DNA of 6,669 bases from Bacteroidales bacterium UBA6340 (GCA_002440265.1 DJSG01000034.1:1-6669); one strand, 5' to 3'; shown: positions 1-5,775, numbered from the stretch's first letter. Numbers and translations: made by a program. The notes: generated by a model not told the origin, from the letters alone.

Positions 1-331
1 ACAGTTGCTTCAGTTCCCGCTTCTTGGGTGTCAGCAGATACACGTTCCCCTCTTGTTTCACAGAGAACTCTGCACTGTCGTGCAAATAGTCGCCCGCTAT
101 CGTGTTCACGATAAACCGCAACAACTGCTGCACCTGCGGCGCAGTGGATTGGCTGCCCAACTCCCATTTGTACGGGTCGGGCGACCGGTATTCCCAGCAC
201 ATCCTGTCGGGCGCACTGTAACTCACGTGCCCCGTACTCACCTGCGGTTCCTGCAACATCCTGACCTCTTTCACCTGACGGAAGTCCGCCTCAAGGTTCA
301 GAATCGTACACAATATAAATGCTACTATCAT
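1..331 (-). CDS. LolA-like outer-membrane lipoprotein carrier, 3' end cut by window
   Basis: This frame is open from an ATG at 331 to the left edge (110 residues visible), so the gene is partial. It reads as a LolA-type periplasmic carrier, a half-barrel that shuttles acylated cargo from the inner to the outer membrane. Visible hallmarks are F17-x-Q19 followed by K21, then a V-S-T-G-H strand (residues 31-35), and P41-D-R-M-C-W46-E-Y-x-S-P51, matching the family pattern 'Pd.l.WeY..P'. Residues 1-15 form a hydrophobic stretch ending in L-E-A, like a signal peptide h-region and cleavage site, but the positive n-region is missing. An ATG at 353 encodes M-K-T-K-K and would join this frame to give a standard signal peptide if the A6 tract at 339-344 were A5, so the true start may be 353 with a frame break. 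LolA homologues occur in APE clusters next to exporters, which fits. Family call is fairly sure; start is not. Confidence 0.75.
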   Translation of the reverse strand, partial: MIVAFILCTILNLEADFRQVKEVRMLQEPQVSTGHVSYSAPDRMCWEYRSPDPYKWELGSQSTAPQVQQLLRFIVNTIAGDYLHDSAEFSVKQEGNVYLLTPKKRELKQL

Positions 332-358
332 ATATCTCTTTTTTCGTTTTCATCTTCG

Positions 359-396
359 CCCGACATTCTCTCGGTATTCACTCGGTAAAAGTCGGG
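359..396 (-). other. Possible long-loop hairpin upstream of LolA-like gene
   Basis: CCCGAC (359-364) and GTCGGG (391-396) are exact inverted repeats with a 26-base loop; one more G-C pair is possible with a bulged G. The loop contains the two CTCGGTA copies. It lies just before the LolA-like start and is not followed by a T run in the transcribed direction, so it does not look like an intrinsic terminator. The stem is short and may be fortuitous. Confidence 0.25.
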
Positions 397-403
397 GCTT
401 GCA

Positions 404-436
404 GCAAGGGATAAGCAAGGGATGAGCAAGGGATAG
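404..436. repeat. Three tandem copies of an 11-bp unit
   Basis: On the plus strand the unit GCAAGGGATNN occurs at 404-414 (ending AA), 415-425 (ending GA) and 426-436 (ending AG). The first nine bases are identical in all three copies. The array lies entirely in the gap between the transporter and the LolA-like gene. Just beyond it, CTCGGTA occurs at 370-376 and again at 381-387, also spaced 11 bp. A period near one helical turn suits protein binding or replication slippage; function is unknown. Confidence 0.85.
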
Positions 437-444
437 AATACCCC
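430..444 (-). other. Possible small RNA hairpin sharing a repeat unit
   Basis: In the minus-strand transcript GGGGUA (444-439), loop UUC, and UAUCCC (435-430) can pair over six positions with one G-U wobble. The 3' arm is part of the first-transcribed 11-bp repeat, so the same GGGGUA could also pair with the later repeat copies, which carry CAUCCC and UAUCCC. This is pattern-level evidence only. Confidence 0.2.
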
Positions 445-462
445 GATACACCCCCTGAAACA

Positions 463-816
463 TCAATGCACCACAAAAAAGCACCCTGCCATTATCAGTA
501 CTATTCCCAGCCACTGCGTCCACACGATATGTTCGTGGAAGATGAGCATCGCCGCTATCATACCGAACACGTATGTGATGCTGGAGAGCGGGTAGGCAAT
601 GGAGAAGGGGTAGTGTTTCAGAATGTACATCCACAGCACTCCTGCCGCCGTGAAACCGATGCCGCAGCCTAGCCACCACCAGTTGGTGAGTTGGTGCTGT
701 ATGAACGCCCACGAGAAAGACACCTCTCCCATAGCCCGAAGTGCCAACTTCATCTGTATCTGTCCGGCACACAGGCAGAGGCTCTGTATCAATATCAGGC
801 ACAATAATCTAAACAT
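463..816 (-). CDS. Small ArnE/EmrE-like (EamA/SMR) membrane transporter
   Basis: A 117-residue hydrophobic protein with four likely membrane helices, about residues 2-24, 45-68, 70-92 and 98-116. It belongs to the small drug/metabolite transporter type. The N-terminal C16-A-G-Q-x-x-M-K23 resembles the helix-1 motif of ArnE, a subunit of the undecaprenyl-phosphate-aminoarabinose flippase. The P70-F-S-I-A-Y-P-L-S-S segment and F93-H-E95-H before the last helix are typical of the fold. The membrane glutamate of EmrE helix 1 is replaced by Gln, arguing against proton-driven drug export and for lipid-linked substrate flipping (inference). The ATG at 816 overlaps the end of the upstream KS gene by 8 bases; the longer frame to 1047 runs antiparallel to nothing useful but lies inside the KS gene in another frame and adds only a non-hydrophobic shadow, so 816 is chosen. 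Such proteins usually work as dimers; no second copy is in the window. Confidence 0.85.
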   Translation of the reverse strand: MFRLLCLILIQSLCLCAGQIQMKLALRAMGEVSFSWAFIQHQLTNWWWLGCGIGFTAAGVLWMYILKHYPFSIAYPLSSITYVFGMIAAMLIFHEHIVWTQWLGIVLIMAGCFFVVH

Positions 817-2461
817 ACAACACACAGGCTTGCGCCACGTTCTTGGCGGGGTAATGGATATGCTCCAACAGACTTTGCCAACGTTCGTCCACCTCGTCAA
901 AAGCACAGCAGAGTACGGTCTTTGCCTCGCCGGTAGCCAGCAGCAATACGGCATCGGCTTGGGCGTTTGCCATCGGCTCCGCACCGACAATGGTGGTGTT
1001 ATAGCCCTTGGCTCCGAAGTGTCGGGCAAGGGTACCCGCAGCGGCATTATGGGTGGAACTCATAAACTGTGCGGGCGAGAAGTCGTGTTCGCCTGCCGTG
1101 GTCAGTTGCTCCAGCAGGTGGACGGTAGGAATCATTCCGCCCCACTGTGTACCTACAATGATGGCATCGGGACACCGGACACCTGCTTCCCTGAGTGCTT
1201 CCGATGCCACCACTATCAGTTGGCGGAGCATCGGCGTCATGCGGCGTGCCTGCATAAGGGGGATATACGGTTTGTAATCCAAGGTACCGTCGCTCTCTAC
1301 CGTTTCCGTAGCCAGAACATCGGGTACGTATGGTAGTTCGGGGAGTGCCACAGGCTCTTGTGCAAGCACGATACTGCTGTCGTTGCCGCCAAAGCCGAAG
1401 GCGTTGCATACTGCATACGGATAGTGGCGTTGCGCCATTCGGAACAGCGTGAAGACGGCTTCTATGCTTCCGCTGGCGGATGTGGTATGCCCTGTAAGCG
1501 GTTTGGTGGACTCTACGCATGGCATCGTGTTGCCAAACACACGCTCTATCGCACGCCACTCGCTGGCATCGTTATTGGGTGTGGCAGTGCCGTGGGCGTT
1601 GACGTACGGTATTCTCGACGGAGCAATACCTGCCATATCTATGGCGTGCATCATGGCATCGTACGCCCCGTCTCCGTCGGGCGAAGAAGCGGTCTGGTGA
1701 TAGGCATCGCAGCGGTTGGCATAGCCTGCCAGATAGCCATAGATATGCACCCCGCGCCTTTCTGCTTCGTCTGCGTCTTCCAATATCAGGTATGCCGCTC
1801 CCTCACCCAAGTTGATACCGTCTCTGTCCTCTTGGAAAGGACGGCAGGTATGCTGTGAGAGAATACCCAATGCCGCAAAGCCGTTCACGTGGAAGCGTGT
1901 CAGTGCCTCCGTGCCGCCTACGACAACCCGTTTGGCAGCACCGATACGCAGGATACCTGCCCCGTGAATAAGGGCGTTGAGCGCGGAAGAGCAGGCAGTG
2001 CTGACCGTAAGGGAGTCTTGCAGTCCGTAGCAGTGTGCCAGCATAGCGGAGGTCATATCGGCTTCGTGCTGATACAGTTGCTCTATGGTGTCCCATTGCC
2101 CGTGCCGCCACTCGGCATAGTGCTGCTCGGTAATATCCATACCGCCGACGGTAGTGCCGTTGACCAGCGGAATGGAACCGAGGTCTTCTTCGGAAATGCC
2201 ACTGTCCGCCAACGTTTCGCGTAGCGCAATGAGACCCAATAGGACATTGCGGGACAGGGCAGCGTCGGGGGATTGCCCTGCCAACTCAGCCAATTGCGCA
2301 TTGGTATAAGGCACTTCGCCCATAGGCCACTCATGGTGCGAGGTGGGCAGGATATGTGCTGCCTGCAGATGCGATACACCTGCCAGCAGTTCCCGCTTGT
2401 TAGCCTCCGCGCCAATGCCCAGGGCGGACACGATACCTATACCCGTAATGGCGATTCTCAT
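809..2461 (-). CDS. Ketosynthase fused to chain-length-factor-like KS half domain
   Basis: A 550-residue protein. Residues 1 to about 370 are a FabF-type beta-ketoacyl-ACP synthase: start M-R-I-A-I-T-G-I-G-I-V-S-A-L-G, catalytic C157 in STACSSALNA, H290 in NAHGTATP, K320 and H325 in STKPLTGH, and GFGGND at 356-361. The full Cys-His-His triad predicts an active condensing enzyme. Between H325 and GFGG there are about 31 residues, against about 59 in E. coli FabF, so some 28 residues are missing. After a linker (about 370-395), residues 396-550 resemble the Ketoacyl-synt_2 family (RRMTPM near 406-411, FMSSTHNAAAG at 466-476, then AFDEVDE at 520-526). In this second domain the position of the KS cysteine carries E495, so it is probably non-catalytic, like a chain-length factor. 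ATG 2461 is preferred: it overlaps the ACP stop as TGATG; a GTG at 2464 would add one Met. Confidence 0.88.
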   Translation of the reverse strand: MRIAITGIGIVSALGIGAEANKRELLAGVSHLQAAHILPTSHHEWPMGEVPYTNAQLAELAGQSPDAALSRNVLLGLIALRETLADSGISEEDLGSIPLVNGTTVGGMDITEQHYAEWRHGQWDTIEQLYQHEADMTSAMLAHCYGLQDSLTVSTACSSALNALIHGAGILRIGAAKRVVVGGTEALTRFHVNGFAALGILSQHTCRPFQEDRDGINLGEGAAYLILEDADEAERRGVHIYGYLAGYANRCDAYHQTASSPDGDGAYDAMMHAIDMAGIAPSRIPYVNAHGTATPNNDASEWRAIERVFGNTMPCVESTKPLTGHTTSASGSIEAVFTLFRMAQRHYPYAVCNAFGFGGNDSSIVLAQEPVALPELPYVPDVLATETVESDGTLDYKPYIPLMQARRMTPMLRQLIVVASEALREAGVRCPDAIIVGTQWGGMIPTVHLLEQLTTAGEHDFSPAQFMSSTHNAAAGTLARHFGAKGYNTTIVGAEPMANAQADAVLLLATGEAKTVLCCAFDEVDERWQSLLEHIHYPAKNVAQACVLYV

Positions 2462-2718
2462 CACTTGGTACGGTTAGCGGCTACATAGTCCGCCATTACG
2501 TCTATCGACTTGAATACTTCTTTTCCCTGTTTCGGGTCGGACAGTTTGATACCGTATTGCTTCTCCATCAGCACTATCAGTTCGAGGGCGTCAATGGAGT
2601 CCAGACCCAGACCCTCACCAAACAGAGGGGCGGCATCGTCGATGTCGGCAGGCGTCATGCCTTCCAAGTTGAGTGCCTCAATAATTTGTTCTTTGAGTTG
2701 TGTTTTCAGTTCTTCCAT
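2461..2718 (-). CDS. Acyl carrier protein (second in operon)
   Basis: An 85-residue acidic four-helix carrier protein. The phosphopantetheine attachment site is S41 in GLGLDSIDALEL, and the surrounding GEGLGLDS and LMEKQYGIKL are typical of ACPs used in fatty-acid or type II polyketide synthesis. It would hold the growing chain as a thioester in the cytoplasm. Its start overlaps the end of the half-KS gene by 13 bases and its stop is fused to the KS-CLF start as TGATG, so it is probably made in step with its likely KS partner. It differs clearly from the other ACP at 5530-5775 (DSID rather than DSLD and little identity outside helix 2), which suggests separate duties, for example extension versus starter or transfer. 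Which ACP does which cannot be read from sequence. Confidence 0.95.
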   Translation of the reverse strand: MEELKTQLKEQIIEALNLEGMTPADIDDAAPLFGEGLGLDSIDALELIVLMEKQYGIKLSDPKQGKEVFKSIDVMADYVAANRTK

Positions 2719-3215
2719 ACTATTTGTATTTTTGCTGTATAATCATCTTGGTTCGGACATTCCACCCAGCCTACGATGGCAGAGGTGGTGTCGGTGGTTT
2801 GGAAAACGGCTTCGACAAGAGGCAGCAGTTGCGCCTCGTCGTCAAGTATATAAAAACTGCTCTCGCCCATATACTTGTGGCGGATAGCGATTTCTCCGGT
2901 AACGATATTGGGCAATGTATAGACAAAGAGGGCGGGCGACGGGAAGTAGTCATCGGGCTGAATCGTCGCCTCGTAATCGCGGTCGTTCCGGATGGACGCG
3001 CTGCGGTTGGCAAAGATGACGGCTCGGTGCTCGTGTATGTCCTCCGATGACACTGCACCTTCTTCCTGCTGCAGAGCCATCTCGGTAGCCACGAATCCGA
3101 GACGGGAGAGCAAGTCCATCTTGAAGAACTTGGGATAATCGCCCGCGTACTTCCTGTACAGGTCGGTCAGGTTGCCGCTTTGCGGAGTCAGGGTTATGCT
3201 GCTTGTTATTCTCAT
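2706..3215 (-). CDS. Cysteine-less ketosynthase N-terminal-half-like protein
   Basis: A 169-residue protein that aligns by pattern with the N-terminal half of ketoacyl synthases. M33-D-L-L-S-R-L-G-F-V-A matches the helix before the core; A65-V-I-F-A-N-R-S is the first core strand; Y90-F-P-S-P-A-L-F-V-Y-T-L-P-N-I-V-x-G-E-I-A-I (90-111) equals the KS stretch 'P..fv.t..N..ag..a'; G117-E-S-S precedes the nucleophile site. At the expected cysteine (TAC in active enzymes) the residue is D126, and the C-terminal half with both histidines is absent, so it cannot condense on its own. It may serve as a chain-length factor or scaffold for a neighbouring KS (inference). ATG 3215 forms an ATGA overlap with the upstream KS and follows GGACA; an in-frame ATG at 3227 would add M-D-K-T. 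Short proteins like this are often labelled '3-oxoacyl-ACP synthase' in Bacteroidales. Confidence 0.75.
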   Translation of the reverse strand: MRITSSITLTPQSGNLTDLYRKYAGDYPKFFKMDLLSRLGFVATEMALQQEEGAVSSEDIHEHRAVIFANRSASIRNDRDYEATIQPDDYFPSPALFVYTLPNIVTGEIAIRHKYMGESSFYILDDEAQLLPLVEAVFQTTDTTSAIVGWVECPNQDDYTAKIQIVWKN

Positions 3216-4252
3216 TGTCTTGTCCATCGTACAGCGGCATTGACACCCCCGAAGCCGCTTAGCAATTTGATAAATGAATGTTTAGCCGTAGGGCGGTGCA
3301 GGGCGGAGATATTCACCGCCTCTTTCGTACCGGGGGTGGAGAACCCGCGTACACCCGCTATGGTGTTGTGTTCCACCGCTTGCATTCCCAACAGGGTCTC
3401 CAATACGCCTGCTGCACCCATAGTATGCCCGTAGTAGCCTTTGAGTCCCGTAACGGGTGTGCTGCCCAACCCCGCACGTTGGATAGCCACGGACTCCATG
3501 TCGTCGTTATAAAGCGTTCCCGTGCCGTGTACACTCACAAATGCCAGGTCATCGGCATTGCCTTTCACATCTTGCAAGCAGCGGAGACTGCCCTCTGCCG
3601 TGCGGCTGGGACCCGATATATGGTTGGCGTCGTTGTGGATACTGCCTGCTTCCAACGCCCAACTGTTGGCAGGCGGTTGCTCTGTATATCGGAGTATGAG
3701 CGTGGCAGCGGCTTCACCCAGGTTGAGCCCTTTGCGTGCGGCATCAAACGGTCGGCACTCGTCCTGCGACAAGGCTTTGAACGATTGGAACCCGCTGACA
3801 ATAAACCGTGTCTGTACATCACAGCCGATGACTATTGCCGTCCGGTATTGCTTTGTCATCAGCAGCCGCTGTGCTGTAATCTGTGCGCACACTCCGGAGG
3901 TGCAGGCATTGCTGACCACCACGGGAGGATTCACGCAGCCCAATGCGTGCGCTATGGTATGAGCCGGTGTGAGCAAGTCGAGGTTGTCCCCCTTGGTGGT
4001 GGAGAGTATCAGCACCACATCGGGGGCGGCAGCATCAATGCCGGCATCACGGACAGCCGCTTGGGCGGAGTGGATACACAGGTCGGTGAAATGAGGGCGT
4101 TCTGGGAACAGACTTGCCATAAACGGTTCCACGGACGCAAACATATCGGTATGCAGACGTAATGCCGACCGACCGGCTATGACAGCCTGATAGTTGGGAA
4201 GTGTGCCTTCACCCAATGGAGAGATGATATGGTCGGATAGGCGGATAATCAT
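3212..4252 (-). CDS. Beta-ketoacyl-ACP synthase, complete triad
   Basis: A 346-residue condensing enzyme of the thiolase fold, shorter than FabF (about 410) but with all catalytic parts: C117 in NACTSGVCAQ, H242 in VHGTGTLYND, H276 in YYGHTMGAAG, and SGFGG at 332-336. It should join an acyl thioester to malonyl-ACP with loss of CO2. FDAARKGLNLGEAAA (about 169-183) is the usual KS segment between the nucleophile and the first histidine. The N-terminal part is shortened relative to FabF. The start at ATG 4252 is chosen because it makes an ATGA overlap with the dehydratase stop and begins with the core strand M-I-I-R-L-S-D; the longer frame to 4300 would add 16 polar residues and overlap by 52 bases. 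It is the first of three KS-related proteins in a row; whether it starts or extends the chain is unknown. Confidence 0.88.
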   Translation of the reverse strand: MIIRLSDHIISPLGEGTLPNYQAVIAGRSALRLHTDMFASVEPFMASLFPERPHFTDLCIHSAQAAVRDAGIDAAAPDVVLILSTTKGDNLDLLTPAHTIAHALGCVNPPVVVSNACTSGVCAQITAQRLLMTKQYRTAIVIGCDVQTRFIVSGFQSFKALSQDECRPFDAARKGLNLGEAAATLILRYTEQPPANSWALEAGSIHNDANHISGPSRTAEGSLRCLQDVKGNADDLAFVSVHGTGTLYNDDMESVAIQRAGLGSTPVTGLKGYYGHTMGAAGVLETLLGMQAVEHNTIAGVRGFSTPGTKEAVNISALHRPTAKHSFIKLLSGFGGVNAAVRWTRQ

Positions 4253-4656
4253 TGCAGGGCTATTTTCAGTTCGCAGCGGGCGCATACTTGTTTGCCGCAC
4301 CGCACTTCCGCTTCTACCAACGATATGTCAAACACACGCTCTACGACACGGATATGCGTGGTTATCTGTTCTCCCGCTTGCGGGCGATAGTATATCTGCA
4401 TATTCCTGACCGCCCCGATAAAGCCGATACGCACTTCTCCCTCGCTGACGGCACCTATATGTGCGGCAGCCGTCTGTGCCATGTTCTCCATCAGTCCGGC
4501 AGCGGACAGACAGCCGCAGGACACCAACGGGTGCTGACCACTGACCGAACAGACCGACAGTGCCTCGTCCGGAGTAGCCTCCACAAGCCTGTCCACTAGC
4601 ACAAACGGCGGACGTTGCGGGATAAGGGTCAGTATGTCAGTGTCTCCAAAATTCAT
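4249..4656 (-). CDS. ApeP/FabZ-like 3-hydroxyacyl-ACP dehydratase
   Basis: A 135-residue single hotdog-fold protein, the length of FabZ-type dehydratases that remove water from 3-hydroxyacyl-ACP to give trans-2-enoyl-ACP. The N-terminal L11-I-P-Q-R-P-P-F-V-L-V-D-R matches the FabZ 'LPHRxPFLLVD' stretch, with Gln for the His. The catalytic pair appears as H42 (in HPLVSCG) and E57 (in GLMENMAQTAAA). The classical HFPGxPxxPG loop is not kept and the His-Glu spacing is 15, not 14, which is nearer the ApeP type of the APE pathway, where ApeP works with a second dehydratase, ApeI. No second dehydratase is in the window. The start overlaps the acyltransferase end by 20 bases and the stop couples to the KS start by ATGA. 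A thioesterase of the same fold is a less likely alternative. Confidence 0.8.
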   Translation of the reverse strand: MNFGDTDILTLIPQRPPFVLVDRLVEATPDEALSVCSVSGQHPLVSCGCLSAAGLMENMAQTAAAHIGAVSEGEVRIGFIGAVRNMQIYYRPQAGEQITTHIRVVERVFDISLVEAEVRCGKQVCARCELKIALQ

Positions 4657-5515
4657 AGAAGTGGAACCATTGTGTAGGGTATTTCTGTGCGATAACCGTC
4701 AGGCAGTCGGCATATTGCTGTGCCAGGTCCTGTACCTGTTCCGTGCGTTTGAGACGGGCGTCCACGTGCAGCGGGAAGTGATAGATACGGTATTCGTAGT
4801 TACGCTCTTTCATCACGAACAGCACAATGATTTCTTTGCCTGCTGCAGCGGCTATGCGAAACGGTCCTTGCGGCAGTTCGGCGGTATGTCCGAGGACACG
4901 GCAGGAAACAGTCTTCAGGCTGCCTAATCCGCGGTCGCCTGCCATAGAGACAATCTCACCATTGGTCAATGCCGTATGGATTTGGAATATATGGCTCATA
5001 TCGTCGCTGTGCGCAATGATAGCGATATTGTTCAATCCCAACTGCTTCACACGGTTTTGCATCACGGTGGCGGTGTCTCCCCCGTATGCCACGATATTCA
5101 TACGCTTTTGGTGCGTTTGGAAATAGTAGCCTGCTATCTCGAAGTTGCCTACGTGCGAGAACAGCACGATAGCCCCTTCCTGTTGGCGGAAGACCTGCAT
5201 ACATTGCTCTTCGTTGTCAAAAGTGAAACGGAACTCCTGCCCCGCCCATGCCGCAAAGCGGTCTAATATCACCTGTCCGAAATGGAAATAGTCGATGTAA
5301 GTATGCACGAAAGCACGCCATACATTGTCTCCGTGTATATGACGGAAATAGTGATAGATGGCTATGTAGGTGCTGTGCCGGAAAAGCATATAGAAGAGAA
5401 TGACCACGCCCATGATACCGTATATCACAGGCAGGTGTACCACACGGAGCAGCACTATCAAGCCCTGCTGCATGCGCCGCGTACCACCGGTCTTTCCGCT
5501 CCAGTCTTTAGGCAT
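4637..5515 (-). CDS. LpxL/HtrB-like membrane acyltransferase
   Basis: A 292-residue protein of the lysophospholipid/lipid A acyltransferase superfamily. One likely membrane anchor spans about residues 19-45, leaving the catalytic domain on the cytoplasmic face. The HX4E active-site motif is H121-V-G-N-F-E126, preceded by G114-A-I-V-L-F-S. M191-A-G-D-R-G and L214-P-Q-G-P-F provide the next conserved blocks, and the C-terminal P280-T-Q-W-F-H-F-Y-E-F-W is the usual LpxL-family ending. In lipid A synthesis these enzymes use acyl-ACP; here, between two ACP-dependent modules, it more probably passes the polyene chain to a lipid or glycolipid acceptor (inference). The ATG at 5515 follows GGGAAA and lies 14 bases after the ACP stop. 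A second possible start, M15, would still keep the membrane helix. The end overlaps the dehydratase by 20 bases. Confidence 0.88.
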   Translation of the reverse strand: MPKDWSGKTGGTRRMQQGLIVLLRVVHLPVIYGIMGVVILFYMLFRHSTYIAIYHYFRHIHGDNVWRAFVHTYIDYFHFGQVILDRFAAWAGQEFRFTFDNEEQCMQVFRQQEGAIVLFSHVGNFEIAGYYFQTHQKRMNIVAYGGDTATVMQNRVKQLGLNNIAIIAHSDDMSHIFQIHTALTNGEIVSMAGDRGLGSLKTVSCRVLGHTAELPQGPFRIAAAAGKEIIVLFVMKERNYEYRIYHFPLHVDARLKRTEQVQDLAQQYADCLTVIAQKYPTQWFHFYEFWRH

Positions 5516-5529
5516 TTTCCCGGGTGTTA

Positions 5530-5775
5530 TTATGCGTTCACTTTCTGCCCGATATAGGTGTAGAAGTCACCCAATGTGCGTACCTGCTTCATTTCCGCGG
5601 CTTCCGGTTTGAAACCGAAAGTGCGGTTGACGATGGCAATGATGTCCACGAAGTCGAGACTGTCGATACCCAAATCCTGGCGCAGGTCGGCGGTCTCCGT
5701 TAATGCATCCGCTTCCATCTCAAACTCTTCGACAAGGAAAGCGTTTACTTTTTCTTTAATCTCTGTATTGGTCAT
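5530..5775 (-). CDS. Acyl carrier protein (first in operon)
   Basis: An 81-residue ACP with the phosphopantetheine serine S39 in DLGIDSLDFVDI. The flanking LRQDLGIDSLD is the canonical ACP helix-2 start, and the N-terminal half is rich in Glu and Asp, as expected. After the serine the chain runs D41-F-V-D-I-I-A-I-V-N and then a Phe-Gly-Phe loop. It starts nine bases after the methyltransferase stop and ends 14 bases before the acyltransferase, so it may supply substrate to either one. It is clearly diverged from the ACP at 2461-2718, and the pair probably divides starter, extension or transfer roles. The upstream sequence is A-rich (ATAACAACAGAAT) without a Shine-Dalgarno match, as is common in Bacteroidota. 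Confidence 0.95.
   Translation of the reverse strand: MTNTEIKEKVNAFLVEEFEMEADALTETADLRQDLGIDSLDFVDIIAIVNRTFGFKPEAAEMKQVRTLGDFYTYIGQKVNA

Larger units (their letters stand above)
332..462 (-). other. Intergenic gap, only long gap in the operon
   Basis: This stretch of 131 bases separates the small transporter from the LolA-like gene, whereas all other gaps here are under 15 bases or are overlaps. No convincing coding frame fills it. It holds three tandem 11-bp repeats (404-436), possible RNA hairpins and, at 347-353, an ATG followed by Lys codons that looks like a lost or shifted start of the LolA-like gene. I found no Bacteroidales-type -7 box (TAnnTTTG) on the minus strand here and no hairpin followed by a T tract, so neither a promoter nor a terminator can be claimed. 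An internal regulatory or processing site is possible. Confidence 0.5.

Noticed and set aside
5..388. 127-residue plus-strand open frame at the left edge
   Set aside because: The minus strand of the same bases gives a convincing LolA-like sequence; the plus frame is His/Arg-rich without family features.
359..396. Intrinsic terminator before the LolA-like gene
   Set aside because: The only hairpin has a 26-base loop and is not followed by a U tract in the transcribed direction.
350..802. 150-residue minus-strand frame covering the transporter
   Set aside because: It overlaps the four-helix transporter in another frame and lacks hydrophobic segments or motifs; its tail only reads through the 11-bp repeats.
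817..1047. N-terminal extension of the small transporter
   Set aside because: The extra 77 residues lie in the KS-CLF gene out of frame, are Pro/Arg/Trp-rich and not membrane-like; the ATG at 816 starts directly at the first helix.
623..1336. 237-residue plus-strand open frame
   Set aside because: Antisense to the KS-CLF tail and transporter start; no recognisable motif and atypical composition.
3278..4162. 294-residue plus-strand open frame
   Set aside because: It lies antisense to the KS with an intact catalytic triad; its translation is Cys/His/Arg-rich and shows no family motif, so it is a shadow of GC-rich codons.
4253..4300. Longer KS start at 4300
   Set aside because: It adds polar residues unlike a KS start and a 52-base overlap; ATG 4252 gives ATGA coupling and the expected first strand.
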